Below are positions 34,591-43,462 of a stretch of 64,000 nucleotides of DNA, one piece after another. A program made the position numbers and the translations under genes. The stretch comes from BACL27 sp964203235. GTDB taxonomy: Bacteria > Actinomycetota > Acidimicrobiia > Acidimicrobiales > Ilumatobacteraceae. The DNA lies in contig CAXNLE010000002.1 in assembly GCA_964203235.1 (NCBI GenBank), positions 62,001 to 126,000 of the forward strand, written 5' to 3'. The number at the start of each line of letters is the position of its first letter. The first letter of the stretch is position 1. Below the pieces are notes generated by a model that saw nothing but the letters and a program-made list of their open reading frames with translations, made no database searches and was not told the origin of the DNA.

Positions 34591-35052
34591 ATGACTATTC
34601 ACGAAACTTGGCCGGCGATAACTGAGCGACTTGCTCGACTGTTGCAAGCCCACCATCGATATGTGACTCTCGTGGCTAACCCGCGAGACGGGCAAACAGT
34701 TGCCCCGTTTACTCAGGTTGCGTGGCGAGATGATTGTTCGATGCAACTCGAAGCTGTCAGCGACCAGTTTCTTGACTATTTTCTTGACGATGACCAGTGC
34801 AAACTCTTAACTCAACTTGGATATGAACTAGATGAAGACTTTACTGACGAGCTATCTGATGAAATGCGCAACGAGCCAGAGTTCGTGAACTATGTGCAAT
34901 TTAGAGTGGGCGAAGGCACCGAACCCTGGTCGGTGGCCGAACTATTGGTTCGTACTTTGCGGGACGTCTACCGTGTCGAGATCGCAGCCACCGAGTTTGA
35001 GTTCATCACCTCAGACGAAAAGTTCAACCTCGCCGCAGCGCTCTCTATCTAA
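34591..35052 (+). CDS. TY-Chap/YbjN-type peptide-binding chaperone-like protein
   Basis: The 153-aa protein has the arrangement of TY-Chap N-type domains: an amphipathic start helix (WPAITERLARLLQAHHRYVT), strands ending VNYVQFRVG, and a closing helix VAELLVRTLRDVYRVEIA. These are related to type III secretion chaperone and YbjN folds and are presumed to bind peptides. A truncated, recently duplicated copy of its 5' end lies at 11570-11627. It is expressed from a transcript with the structured leader. Lone genes of this type in Actinobacteria often sit in conflict or secretion loci. Confidence 0.65.
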   Translation: MTIHETWPAITERLARLLQAHHRYVTLVANPRDGQTVAPFTQVAWRDDCSMQLEAVSDQFLDYFLDDDQCKLLTQLGYELDEDFTDELSDEMRNEPEFVNYVQFRVGEGTEPWSVAELLVRTLRDVYRVEIAATEFEFITSDEKFNLAAALSI

Positions 35053-35184
35053 GGCTCTCGCAAGTTTGTGCGTGTGTGACAGGTCGAATCAGTTAGCGAA
35101 GTGGGCTTTCGTGCGGGGGTGGAGTTTCGGCGTGGGGTTAATCCGCTAAAAGATCAAATGATTTAGGTCTCTAAACTGACGGTT

Positions 35185-35436
35185 ATGACAATCACGATGT
35201 ATGGCGCCGATTGGTGCGGAGACTGTGTGCGAGCCAAGAAGTTCTTCGCCGATAACAACGTCGACTTTCAGTGGATTGACCTTGAAAAAGATGAGAACAA
35301 GCAATTCGGTGAGGCAGAAGTTCTGCGACGCAACAACGGGCAAAAATCTATCCCCGTAATTGTGTTTGATGACGACTCGCATCTAACCGAACCGACGAAT
35401 GCTCAACTCGCCGAGAAACTTGGGTTGGCGAAATGA
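35185..35436 (+). CDS. glutaredoxin/mycoredoxin-like protein
   Basis: The 83-aa thioredoxin-fold protein has active site ADWCGDC at residues 8-14 and the cis-Pro motif KSIPVIVFDD near 54. The CGDC dithiol and size resemble mycoredoxin-type proteins of Actinobacteria, which reduce mycothiol mixed disulfides. TAAACT lies 7 nt before the ATG, consistent with a leaderless transcript. It overlaps the alpha/beta hydrolase gene by 4 nt (ATGA), so the two are co-translated. The 130 bp upstream hold no gene. Confidence 0.88.
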   Translation: MTITMYGADWCGDCVRAKKFFADNNVDFQWIDLEKDENKQFGEAEVLRRNNGQKSIPVIVFDDDSHLTEPTNAQLAEKLGLAK

Positions 35437-36275
35437 CGGTCGATTACGCGAAGACTCTGACTGCGGCCGAGCGTGTGATCACCACTAGTGACGGCACAAA
35501 AATCAGCACCATAACTATGGGTTCGGGCACACCGATTGTGCTGGCCCACGGTTTTTCAGGCGATATGCACGGCTGGAATCTCGTTGCCGACGAACTTGTT
35601 GCTCGCGGATACCAGGTAATCGCTTTCGACCAGCGCGGTCATGGTCGCAGCACTATTGGTGCGAACGGTCTGGGGTCGCGACAAATGGTTGACGACTATC
35701 TCGCGGTGTTGCGCGAATACGACGTGAGCAATGGTGTGCTTGTCGGTCACAGTATGGGTGGATTTATTGCGATTCGCGCGCTCATCGAACAGCCGACGGT
35801 GATTGCATCTCACCTGCGCGGATGTCTGTTGATGGCGACGTTCGCCGGCGATGTCAATCGCAAGAATTTACAGAACCGAGTGCAGATTCCGTTGATTAAG
35901 TCGAGCATTAGTAGCAAACTAATTCGCAACCGTGTGATGATGACAATTTTGGCCAAGTCGCTGCTTGGCGATTACAAAGACAAAGACATGATCAGCACGA
36001 TGGTTGATGGATTTCTTGTAAGTGATCTAAAACCACTTGTGCCGATACTTACCGCATTCGTCGATGAAGACCACTATGACCAACTAGACAAAGTTTCGCT
36101 GCCGTGCACGATTATTGTCGGCACGAAAGATAAAACCACACCGCCGTTTCACACCGACGACCTTCACGCTGGCATCAAAAATTCGAAACTCGTGCGCGTC
36201 GCTGGCAAAGGCCACATGCTCAACTGGGAAGCCCCTGTCGCCCTTGTCGACGAAATCATCGCCCTCGCGAATTAG
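35433..36275 (+). CDS. alpha/beta-hydrolase fold protein
   Basis: The 280-aa enzyme has the oxyanion-region motif AHGFSGDMHGW near residue 39, the nucleophile elbow VGHSMGGF near 108 (Ser), a late acid in IVGTKDKTTPP near 230 and the catalytic His in VAGKGHMLNWE near 261. The substrate is unknown (ester, lactone or C-C bond). It is coupled to the glutaredoxin gene. Its stop is followed by a convergent region with an 18-bp palindrome. Confidence 0.9.
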   Translation: MTVDYAKTLTAAERVITTSDGTKISTITMGSGTPIVLAHGFSGDMHGWNLVADELVARGYQVIAFDQRGHGRSTIGANGLGSRQMVDDYLAVLREYDVSNGVLVGHSMGGFIAIRALIEQPTVIASHLRGCLLMATFAGDVNRKNLQNRVQIPLIKSSISSKLIRNRVMMTILAKSLLGDYKDKDMISTMVDGFLVSDLKPLVPILTAFVDEDHYDQLDKVSLPCTIIVGTKDKTTPPFHTDDLHAGIKNSKLVRVAGKGHMLNWEAPVALVDEIIALAN

Positions 36276-36310
36276 CGCGCGTGCAAGGGCGAGAGCGAGT
36301 CGGTGAACTT

Positions 36311-36343
36311 ATACGTATATATAGGTATAGATACCTATATAAG
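36311..36343. promoter_or_regulatory. 18-bp palindrome copy plus inverted half copy
   Basis: ATACGTATATATAGGTAT (36311-36328) is followed after AG by ATACCTATATAAG, so TATATAGGTAT and ATACCTATATA also form an inverted repeat that could be a hairpin. It is located between the convergent stops at 36275 and 36365, preceded by GTGAACTT as in other copies. Confidence 0.5.
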
Positions 36344-36364
36344 AATCCAATACCCAGTTGAGGC

Positions 36365-38020
36365 TTACTTCTGCCCGCCAGGTGAAGTTACAACTGACTT
36401 AGCCCATCGGTAATCACCTTTACCTGCAGGCGAGCGATGTATCTTGTCGACAAACACGAAGTCTTTTGGCAACTTGTAGCGAGCAAGGCGCGTTGCTGCA
36501 ACCTCAAGCAAATCCTCTGGGGATGGAGTATTGCCGGTGGATGAGACCACGGCAACGATCTCGTTACCCCACCGTTCACTTGGTCGACCAACTACTAGAA
36601 CATCCAAGACGTCTAAGTGAGCCTTAATCGCCTCTTCAACTTCTTCAACAAATACTTTCTCACCACCGGTATTAATAACCATGGAGTCGCGACCCAACAA
36701 TTGAAAGCGACCCCCACCTAGTGGTTGAACCCGATCGCCTGGCACCGAATACCGCTGTCCATCAATTACCGGAAATATTGCGGCAGACTTCGCTGGGTCG
36801 TTCAAATAACCGAGCGGTATGTGACCATAAGATGCCAGCCAACCACTTTGCTCTTCGCTAGCCGACACAACACTCAAACGATCCTCTGCGAGTATCACCG
36901 TGCCCGGCCGTGGCGAGAAGTCTTTTGTTTCTGATTCTTCGGCTTGAGGTCCACTTTCTGAAGACCCGACCACGTTTTTTACCCTCACGTGCGGCAAACG
37001 TTTTGCAACGGCTTCCCTATTCGCAGCAGAGATTGCTGCACCACTTGAAATGATAAACCGTAATGATTCAAGTTTGTAATCAGACTTCATCAACTCATCA
37101 ATCAATGGACGGAAAAATGCATCGCCGACGAGGACAAGCACGACCACTTTCTCTGCCTCAATTGCTTCAAGCACGAGATGACTATCGAAACGAGTCGTGT
37201 CGCGTGGCATGACAACTGTGCCACCCGCAAATAGCGACTGAAGTGCTGTCCACAAGCCGGTTCCGTGCATGAACGGGCACACTGGCATCAATCGCGGACC
37301 TGGCTTAGTCTCGACGGATGAAGTCAACTCATTGATGCTGCCCCACTCGCGACCGCCATCACGAAAGTTACGACCGCCAAGCGCTCGCACAAACAGGTCA
37401 TCCTGACGCCAGATGACCCCCTTGGGCATACCAGTAGTGCCTCCCGTGTATTGCAGAACGAGGTCATCTGGCGATGATGCCGAAACAAGAGCGCCGATGT
37501 TTGTCGAACTATTAACGAAACATTCTGAGAGCAAAATTGCACCCTCAAGCAGTGTTGTCGTCGAATTAGTTCTCTTATGTTCGATTAACTTTGGTGGGTT
37601 TTCTAAACCTTCAAGAGCAACTTTGATCGTTGGTGCAAACACTTCGTCATAAACCAACACACGTGTGAGACTGTCTTGCAACAGATAGCGAAGTTCATCG
37701 GCGGAGTATTTGTAGTTAACGTTGAGCGGCGCCATTCGAGCTGCGCATGCACCTAAATACACCGAAAGAAACTCAGCCGAGTTTTGCATGCAGATTGCCA
37801 GATGATCCTGACCCGATTGATGATTTTCAATCTCTGATCGATCTTTTTTAACGCCATAACCAAAATCAACCAACGTCTGGCCGAGTGAGAATACATCATT
37901 CACTAATTGTCGCCATGTGATTCGCCGATCGCCGTCGACAATTGCGACCTTTGAACCAAACACTCCCGCGATCGAATTTAGAATTGCTACAAATGAATAG
38001 CCTGTTTCATTTTTGGCCAC
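36365..38020 (-). CDS. acyl-CoA synthetase (AMP-binding)
   Basis: The 551-aa ANL-superfamily ligase has the AMP/P-loop motif LQYTGGTTGMPKGV near residue 190. The adenine-binding GSSESGPQAEE lies near 352 and the hinge region YSVPGD...GRDSMVINTGGEK near 430-450. The catalytic Lys motif SPAGKGDYRWAK lies at the end. It forms acyl-AMP and then acyl-CoA from a carboxylic acid, feeding the downstream beta-oxidation-like enzymes. It is the second gene after the aldehyde dehydrogenase (9-nt gap), under the TetR-type operator at 39469. The specific acid is unknown. Confidence 0.92.
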   Translation of the reverse strand: MAKNETGYSFVAILNSIAGVFGSKVAIVDGDRRITWRQLVNDVFSLGQTLVDFGYGVKKDRSEIENHQSGQDHLAICMQNSAEFLSVYLGACAARMAPLNVNYKYSADELRYLLQDSLTRVLVYDEVFAPTIKVALEGLENPPKLIEHKRTNSTTTLLEGAILLSECFVNSSTNIGALVSASSPDDLVLQYTGGTTGMPKGVIWRQDDLFVRALGGRNFRDGGREWGSINELTSSVETKPGPRLMPVCPFMHGTGLWTALQSLFAGGTVVMPRDTTRFDSHLVLEAIEAEKVVVLVLVGDAFFRPLIDELMKSDYKLESLRFIISSGAAISAANREAVAKRLPHVRVKNVVGSSESGPQAEESETKDFSPRPGTVILAEDRLSVVSASEEQSGWLASYGHIPLGYLNDPAKSAAIFPVIDGQRYSVPGDRVQPLGGGRFQLLGRDSMVINTGGEKVFVEEVEEAIKAHLDVLDVLVVGRPSERWGNEIVAVVSSTGNTPSPEDLLEVAATRLARYKLPKDFVFVDKIHRSPAGKGDYRWAKSVVTSPGGQK

Positions 38021-38029
38021 AAATAATCG

Positions 38030-39430
38030 CTATCTGCTCAGATTATTCGTGCCAATTATGACTGTGTGATCTTCTAGATATGAATCAAGCGCTTCGGTTC
38101 CATGTTCACGGCCTACACCTGAATCTTTAACTCCCCCAAACGGCAATTCGTCATACACGCGAGCAAGTGCGTTGATCCAGTAATAACCTGCCTCAATTTT
38201 TTTGACGATGGTAATACACCTGTCTTCATCGAGACCCCACACTGAGGCTCCTAACCCATAGGGCGTTTCATTGGCCACCTGAATTGCTTCTTCATCGGTA
38301 TCAACTGGAATGATCGTGAGCACCGGCCCGAATGTTTCTTCGCGGCGAACTATTGCCTGACTTGGTGGGTCAATGAGTAACGCTGGCTGCATATATGGAC
38401 CCGTCGTTAATAGATCATCGTCTGGCAATACCCCACCAACAAGTCGCGCACCATGTTTAACCGCATCGTCTATTTGAGCAAGCAACCTCGTACGTGCCTC
38501 GATTCGATGTAACGGGCCCATGCTCGCGCGCTCGTTTACAGCAGAATTGCCGAGGACAACACGACTGAGCCTTTGCTTGAGAAGATCTACAGTCTCATCG
38601 ATAACACTTCGGTGTACGACGAGACGCTTTGGCGCCACGCAAACTTGACCAGCGTTGTAGAAGCGCGTTCCAGCAAGTGCTTTCACAGCAGACGGCAAGT
38701 CGGCATCTTCAAGAAGAACAAATGGATCGCAACCTCCGAGTTCTAAACTGAGTCGTGTAAAACGCATCGCTGCCGAATTGGCCACCATGCGTCCGACACC
38801 GGTTGAACCTGTGAATGCGATGCGACGAATATCTGGATGTTCGGCGAGTACAGACGAAATTGCGGGCCCACCAACAACAATGTTTAAGAGTCCTTCAGGA
38901 AGAAATTGTTGCGCAATTTTTACGAGCCGTTGCGTAATAAGCGTGGTTGATTCTGCAGGCTTGACGATAAATCCACATCCGGCTATCAATGCTGGTGCCA
39001 ATTTCGTACCAAAAAGAGACGCAGGAAAGTTCCATGGAATGATTGCTGCCACCACGCCAACCGGTCGACGATCGATGTAACCAGTCAGGCCATCGCCTAA
39101 CGACACATCTCGGCCATCAATAGATGTAGTCATAGCGGCATACTGAATAAATTGACCGATATATCGCTCAAGTTCCATTTCTGCTTCGCGAAATGTTTTG
39201 CCATGTTCACGAGTCAAAAAAGGCACGAGTACTGAAATCTCGGCACGCGTTGCTTCGGCTATTTTGAGTAGTGCCTCGGCGTGATCGCTTGAACTTTTTC
39301 GCGACCAATCGCGCATTGCCATTTTTGCGGCAACAACCTTGGCATCAATCGTCGTCCAGTTGTCGCACACAATTGAGTCAATGACCGAACCGTCATGGGG
39401 CGATCTGACTTCAATTAAATGATTCTCCAT
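38030..39430 (-). CDS. NAD(P)-dependent aldehyde dehydrogenase
   Basis: The 466-aa protein is a full-length ALDH. It has the cofactor motif IIPWNFPASLF near residue 125, FTGSTGVGR near 205, the general-base Glu in LSLELGGCDPF near 230 and the nucleophile Cys in FYNAGQVCVAPKR near 265. A late EETFGPVL motif lies near 365. The closest family type by pattern is succinate-semialdehyde-dehydrogenase-like. It oxidises an aldehyde or semialdehyde to the acid, which the adjacent acyl-CoA synthetase could then activate. It is transcribed divergently from the amidohydrolase, with a TetR-type operator between them. Confidence 0.92.
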   Translation of the reverse strand: MENHLIEVRSPHDGSVIDSIVCDNWTTIDAKVVAAKMAMRDWSRKSSSDHAEALLKIAEATRAEISVLVPFLTREHGKTFREAEMELERYIGQFIQYAAMTTSIDGRDVSLGDGLTGYIDRRPVGVVAAIIPWNFPASLFGTKLAPALIAGCGFIVKPAESTTLITQRLVKIAQQFLPEGLLNIVVGGPAISSVLAEHPDIRRIAFTGSTGVGRMVANSAAMRFTRLSLELGGCDPFVLLEDADLPSAVKALAGTRFYNAGQVCVAPKRLVVHRSVIDETVDLLKQRLSRVVLGNSAVNERASMGPLHRIEARTRLLAQIDDAVKHGARLVGGVLPDDDLLTTGPYMQPALLIDPPSQAIVRREETFGPVLTIIPVDTDEEAIQVANETPYGLGASVWGLDEDRCITIVKKIEAGYYWINALARVYDELPFGGVKDSGVGREHGTEALDSYLEDHTVIIGTNNLSR

Positions 39431-39468
39431 TGTCGCTCCCCCTTTTAACGCTCAAAACTTCCTATTGA

Positions 39469-39484
39469 TTGATTGATCGATCAC
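39469..39484. promoter_or_regulatory. TetR-type operator in the ALDH/amidohydrolase divergent promoter
   Basis: TTGATTGATCGATCAC matches the palindrome TTGATTGATCAATCAA (55266) at 14 of 16 positions. It lies just upstream of TAGACT, which sits 7 nt before the ATG at 39501 (leaderless-type), so bound repressor would block both divergent promoters. Confidence 0.65.
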
Positions 39485-39500
39485 CTATAGACTAGTCGGG

Positions 39501-40316
39501 ATGGACAAAGTATTTGATAGTCATGTGCATGTCGGACGGCACCATGAATGGATTCCAGAGGGACGTGAATTGGCGATCGAACTCGCAGATGAGCGGGCTC
39601 ACGCCATTCTCGAGCACGACCAAGATATTGCCGTGGCGACTGCAAAATACCTTCGAGAAGAAGGCGTCACCTACGCCGGAGCAATCCCGGCGGGTCGTCA
39701 AGCACTCCAAGAGTCAACTGTCGACTACGCCAAGCAAACAGATGATTTTTTTCTCGCCTTCGTCCAGTACGACCCCCGGTCTGAACCGACGGCTCCTGAG
39801 AGTTTTGCGGCTGCGATCGCCCGAGGTGCACGCGGACTGAAAGTACATCCCTGTTCGAATCAAATCGCACCAAATGATCGCGCGCTATACCCAGTTTATG
39901 AAGTTGCGCGCGCCCACAATATTCCCGTCATGATCCATGTTGGTTCGTCGGTCTTCCCTGGTGCGAAGATGAAGTTCTGTGACCCAATGCTCGTTGATGA
40001 AGTTGCCGCGGACTTTCCAACGTTGCAGATACTTTGTGCGCACTCTGGTCGGGGGTTTTGGACAGAACAAGTTTTCTCTTTAACCAAAATGCGCAAAAAC
40101 GTTTGGATGGAACTCTCTGGTATTCCGCCAAAGCGAATAATGCAATATTTCCCAGAAATTGATCGTGTAGCGAACCGCGTGCTCTGGGGAAGTGACTGGC
40201 CATCATCTCCAGCCCCATCACTGCTGATACGCCTGATGCGTGAGCTCCCATTGCAGCAAGAAGTCATTGAAGCAATTTTGTGGACCAATGCTGCACGACT
40301 ATTCAAGTTGGATTAG
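39501..40316 (+). CDS. amidohydrolase-family (amidohydro_2) TIM-barrel enzyme
   Basis: The product is 271 aa. The first strand carries the metal-binding HxH (FDSHVHVG, residues 6-13). Other ligands are plausible in VMIHVGSS near 147 and LCAHSGRGF near 177, and the terminal LWGSDWPSS near 232 gives the catalytic Asp. This is the amidohydro_2/ACMSD-like pattern, covering decarboxylases and ring-opening hydrolases. In this catabolic cluster it might hydrolyse or decarboxylate a ring-cleavage product. It is followed 10 nt later by a MaoC gene. Confidence 0.88.
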   Translation: MDKVFDSHVHVGRHHEWIPEGRELAIELADERAHAILEHDQDIAVATAKYLREEGVTYAGAIPAGRQALQESTVDYAKQTDDFFLAFVQYDPRSEPTAPESFAAAIARGARGLKVHPCSNQIAPNDRALYPVYEVARAHNIPVMIHVGSSVFPGAKMKFCDPMLVDEVAADFPTLQILCAHSGRGFWTEQVFSLTKMRKNVWMELSGIPPKRIMQYFPEIDRVANRVLWGSDWPSSPAPSLLIRLMRELPLQQEVIEAILWTNAARLFKLD

Positions 40317-40326
40317 AAGTTAGCCC

Positions 40327-40767
40327 ATGAAATATGAAAGTTTCGCCATTGGTCAGAAATTTCGTTCGGCCGATTTCTTCTTGTCATTCGAACAAATGTA
40401 TGAGTTCTCAAAAATGTACGACCCTCAGCCAATGCATCTGGATGCAGAATTCGCAAATGCGAATGAGTTTGGTGGACTCATTGCGTCTGGATACATGAGC
40501 CTTGCGCTCGGCTGGAAGTTGTGGATTGAATGCGGGTTTCAGGACACGCACGGCAAAGGTGGAATCGCCGTATCCGAAGCAAAATGGCTTTTGCCTTTAT
40601 ACCCAGAGACAACTTTGCACGCAGAGACAACAATTGCCGATCTACGAGTGAGTTCAAAGGGCAAGGGCATCATTACTTTCGATATTGCACTGCTCAATGA
40701 AAAAGATCAAGTACACACCACGTTTCGCGTTGTAGGCATTGTCGAGCGCGAAGCTGACAATGCCTAA
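40327..40767 (+). CDS. MaoC-like enoyl-CoA hydratase
   Basis: The 146-aa hot-dog protein has the hydratase motif MYDPQPMHLDAEFA near residue 37 (Asp and His of the R-hydratase dyad) and the glycine turn FGGLIASGYMSLAL near 55. It hydrates a 2-enoyl-CoA, or acts on an oxepin-CoA-type substrate as the MaoC domain of PaaZ does. It is co-transcribed with the amidohydrolase. Its stop directly abuts the stop of the convergent ABC ATPase gene. Confidence 0.9.
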   Translation: MKYESFAIGQKFRSADFFLSFEQMYEFSKMYDPQPMHLDAEFANANEFGGLIASGYMSLALGWKLWIECGFQDTHGKGGIAVSEAKWLLPLYPETTLHAETTIADLRVSSKGKGIITFDIALLNEKDQVHTTFRVVGIVEREADNA

Positions 40768-41562
40768 CTAGCCGACCGGTTCGGTGTCGGCGATTCCGAG
40801 ATATGACGCGATCACGTCTGGATTTTTAATGATCTCATCTGGTGTGCCCTCTGCAATTTTTAATCCATAGTCAAGCGCAATTACTCTGTCGGCTAGATCG
40901 GTAACCATTTGCATGTCATGTTCGACCCAAAGAATTGGGATCTTCATATCGAAACGCAGACGAAGCAAGAACCGCGCGAAGTCTTCTTTTTCTTCACGAG
41001 TAAGCCCCGACGATGGTTCATCTAAGAGCAATAGTTTTGGTTTGGTGCAAACGGCACGAGCAACACCAACCAACTTCTGCAAACCAAATGAAAGACCACC
41101 CGCAGGCTGCTTTCGATACTTTTCTAATTCAAAGAAGTCAATGACCTGCTCTACGCGTGCTCGCGCCTCTACTTCGCGACGAAGATACTTTCCGTAGTAG
41201 AAACCTTGCGCTATCGAGTTCGAATGTAAATTCTTATGCTCTGCTGCGAGCAAATTATCGAGCACCGATAACTTCGGAAAGATTTCAGCATGCTGAAAAG
41301 ATCGACCGATACCTCGAGATGCAACCTCAGGTGCTCGACTACCATCAATTCGCTCACCGAAGAGACTGATTGAACCACTCGAAATCTTGTAGATGCCACA
41401 AATGGCATTAAGCAGTGCGGTTTTGCCGGCACCATTAGGACCAACAAGCGCAGTGAGTTCGTCAATGCCGATATCGAAACTGGTGTCCTTGACTACCGCG
41501 GTGCTTCCAAAAGAGATCGACACACCCTCGAGACTCAACGAGACATTTTGTGCTCTGCTCAT
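40768..41562 (-). CDS. livG: Liv-type ABC transporter ATP-binding protein (LivG)
   Basis: The ATPase is about 264 aa when started at ATG 41562, which overlaps the preceding stop as ATGA. Walker A is VGPNGAGKTALL. The Q-loop FQHAEIFPKL lies near residue 90. The signature is GGLSFGLQKLVGVARA, and Walker B is PKLLLLDEPSSGLT near 180. The order with LivF, LivM, LivH and LivK, and the C-terminal 'PDVIASYLG' ending, mark it as LivG. It energises uptake of an amino-acid-like or aromatic/short organic acid substrate. Confidence 0.93.
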   Translation of the reverse strand: MSRAQNVSLSLEGVSISFGSTAVVKDTSFDIGIDELTALVGPNGAGKTALLNAICGIYKISSGSISLFGERIDGSRAPEVASRGIGRSFQHAEIFPKLSVLDNLLAAEHKNLHSNSIAQGFYYGKYLRREVEARARVEQVIDFFELEKYRKQPAGGLSFGLQKLVGVARAVCTKPKLLLLDEPSSGLTREEKEDFARFLLRLRFDMKIPILWVEHDMQMVTDLADRVIALDYGLKIAEGTPDEIIKNPDVIASYLGIADTEPVG

Positions 41563-42341
41563 CCCCACCACCTTCGCTTTCGCCGATATTGCTTAACATT
41601 TCGGTATGTACGCTCATCGCCCGAACCATCAGACTTACCTACGTAGAACTCCATAATGTCGCCGTGCGCGAGTAATTCAGAGGCAGATCCTGCAAAGACA
41701 ATATGGCCATCTTCGATGATGTAACCCATTTCGGCGATCTTTAACACCGAGAGTGCGTTTTGGTCGACAAGCAAGATCGTGAGATCAAACATCTTCTGAA
41801 TTTTGAGCAGTTCTTTGAGCACACTGCTCACAACAATTGGAGCAAGGCCGAGCGAAAGTTCATCGATGAGCAAGAGCCGCGGCTTGGACATCAAAGCCAT
41901 CGCGATAGCCAAGAGTTGTTTCTCGCCACCAGAAAGATAACCAGCGGTCTTAACTTTGAGGTTTTTTAGGAGAGGAAACAACTCGTATGCATCCTGTACA
42001 TCAGACGACGACATCGAAACGGCACGAAGATTTTCATCAACTGAAAGCAACTCGAATACTTTGTCGCGCTCGGGCACGAGCGAGATACCAAGTTTGCTCA
42101 CTTCGTACGGAGGCATCCCGGTAATTTTCTTGCCATCAAAGATAATTTCGCCTGAAACTACTTCGGCGTTCTCGCCACGAAGGAATCCCGAGATTGCCTT
42201 AAGTGTCGTGGATTTTCCGGCGCCGTTGGGACCAAGTAGCGCGGTAATTTTGCCAACGGGTACCTCGATCGAGACAGCAGAAATGGCCGTGGCCACCTTG
42301 TTGTAGGCAACCTCAACTTGACGCAGTTCTAAAAGGTTCAT
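41559..42341 (-). CDS. livF: Liv-type ABC transporter ATP-binding protein (LivF)
   Basis: It starts at ATG 42341, overlapping the LivM stop (ATGA); the 13 extra residues of a longer reading are inside livM. It has Walker A LGPNGAGKSTTL, signature LSGGEKQLLAIAMAL and Walker B PRLLLIDELSLGLAP. The Glu-Leu-Ser-Leu-Gly-Leu wording is characteristic of LivF. It forms the ATPase heterodimer with LivG. Confidence 0.93.
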   Translation of the reverse strand: MNLLELRQVEVAYNKVATAISAVSIEVPVGKITALLGPNGAGKSTTLKAISGFLRGENAEVVSGEIIFDGKKITGMPPYEVSKLGISLVPERDKVFELLSVDENLRAVSMSSSDVQDAYELFPLLKNLKVKTAGYLSGGEKQLLAIAMALMSKPRLLLIDELSLGLAPIVVSSVLKELLKIQKMFDLTILLVDQNALSVLKIAEMGYIIEDGHIVFAGSASELLAHGDIMEFYVGKSDGSGDERTYRNVKQYRRKRRWWG

Positions 42342-43462
42342 CGCTTTGCTCTCGTCGTGCTTACGTATCGATATGGCCAAAGATGAAAGTATCCCTTAAC
42401 TCGCGTCCACACTCCGGCGATGCCATCTGGTTCAAAGATTAAGAAGACAATCATCATCATTGCGAAGACGGCCAGTTCGATTCCACGAGACTTTGGTCCA
42501 AGCGTTTCGGTAAGCCCACCACGTGAAATGATCTCGCCAACTAAGAAGGTGGCGCCTGTTACGAAGATGGCACCGTAGACCGCACCAGATACGACTCCGA
42601 GGCCACCGATCAAAATCATCGCCAGATATTTGACACTGACGGTAAGGCTGAAGTCTTCGATACTTGCCTGGCGGAAGTAGAACGTCTGTAATGTACCACA
42701 TAAGCCCCCAAAGAATCCAGCAATTGCAAAGGCACGAAGCTTTACCATGGCGACATTGATTCCAAGACTTTCGGCAACTACTTCTTTTTGTCGCATAGCA
42801 GCGGTATCACGACCAAACTGCGACCGCGAGAGATTCTTGACAAAGAACACCGACAAACCAGACACAACTAGCAAGAAGAAAAACCAACTCTTGCTTGATT
42901 CAATCGTGACTCCGAATGCCCTAATTTGGGGCAAGAGCAAATCGGTAGTCGTGCCATAGCGAGTCTGCAGAAATACTTGATATTTGAGACATGCAACGCC
43001 AACAATCGCTTGCAAAGCGAGTGTGGTGATACCCAGATAGAAACCTCGCAAACGAAGTGCCGGAATTCCTGAGATGAACCCCAAGATCATTCCGCTGATT
43101 GCGCCAAGTGGAATGATCAGCCAAGGTGGCAGATTCATCTGAAAGAACATTCCTGTCGAAACAAATGCGCCCGTGGCCATAAAAGCAGCGTGTCCGAGCG
43201 AGAGTTGTGACGCCATACCCGTTACGACCTGTAATCCAACAGCGCCAATAATTGCGATAAGAGAAAAATTTGTGACGCTGAGAATCGAAGCCGAAGATAT
43301 GTAAGGCACAAAGGCGATGAACACAACTAGCAGCACGATGAAGTTGATGCGCTTCATTGATGGCGCAAAAAGACCAGAATCCTGTTGATAGGTCGTGCTT
43401 AGATACGGTGACCCATGAGTGACCGCCCTAAGTTTTGAAGATATCTCTTTGAGATTAGACAC
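42338..43462 (-). CDS. livM: Liv-type ABC permease (LivM)
   Basis: The 374-aa integral membrane protein has about eight to ten hydrophobic helices. It includes the LivM-type motif QLSLGHAAFMATGAF near residue 90 and the cytoplasmic EAA-like loop VVAESLGINVAMVKLRAFAI near 228. The N-terminal 45 residues are cytoplasmic and variable. It forms the transmembrane channel with LivH. It overlaps LivH by 8 nt upstream and LivF by 4 nt downstream. Confidence 0.92.
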   Translation of the reverse strand: MSNLKEISSKLRAVTHGSPYLSTTYQQDSGLFAPSMKRINFIVLLVVFIAFVPYISSASILSVTNFSLIAIIGAVGLQVVTGMASQLSLGHAAFMATGAFVSTGMFFQMNLPPWLIIPLGAISGMILGFISGIPALRLRGFYLGITTLALQAIVGVACLKYQVFLQTRYGTTTDLLLPQIRAFGVTIESSKSWFFFLLVVSGLSVFFVKNLSRSQFGRDTAAMRQKEVVAESLGINVAMVKLRAFAIAGFFGGLCGTLQTFYFRQASIEDFSLTVSVKYLAMILIGGLGVVSGAVYGAIFVTGATFLVGEIISRGGLTETLGPKSRGIELAVFAMMMIVFLIFEPDGIAGVWTRVKGYFHLWPYRYVSTTRAKR

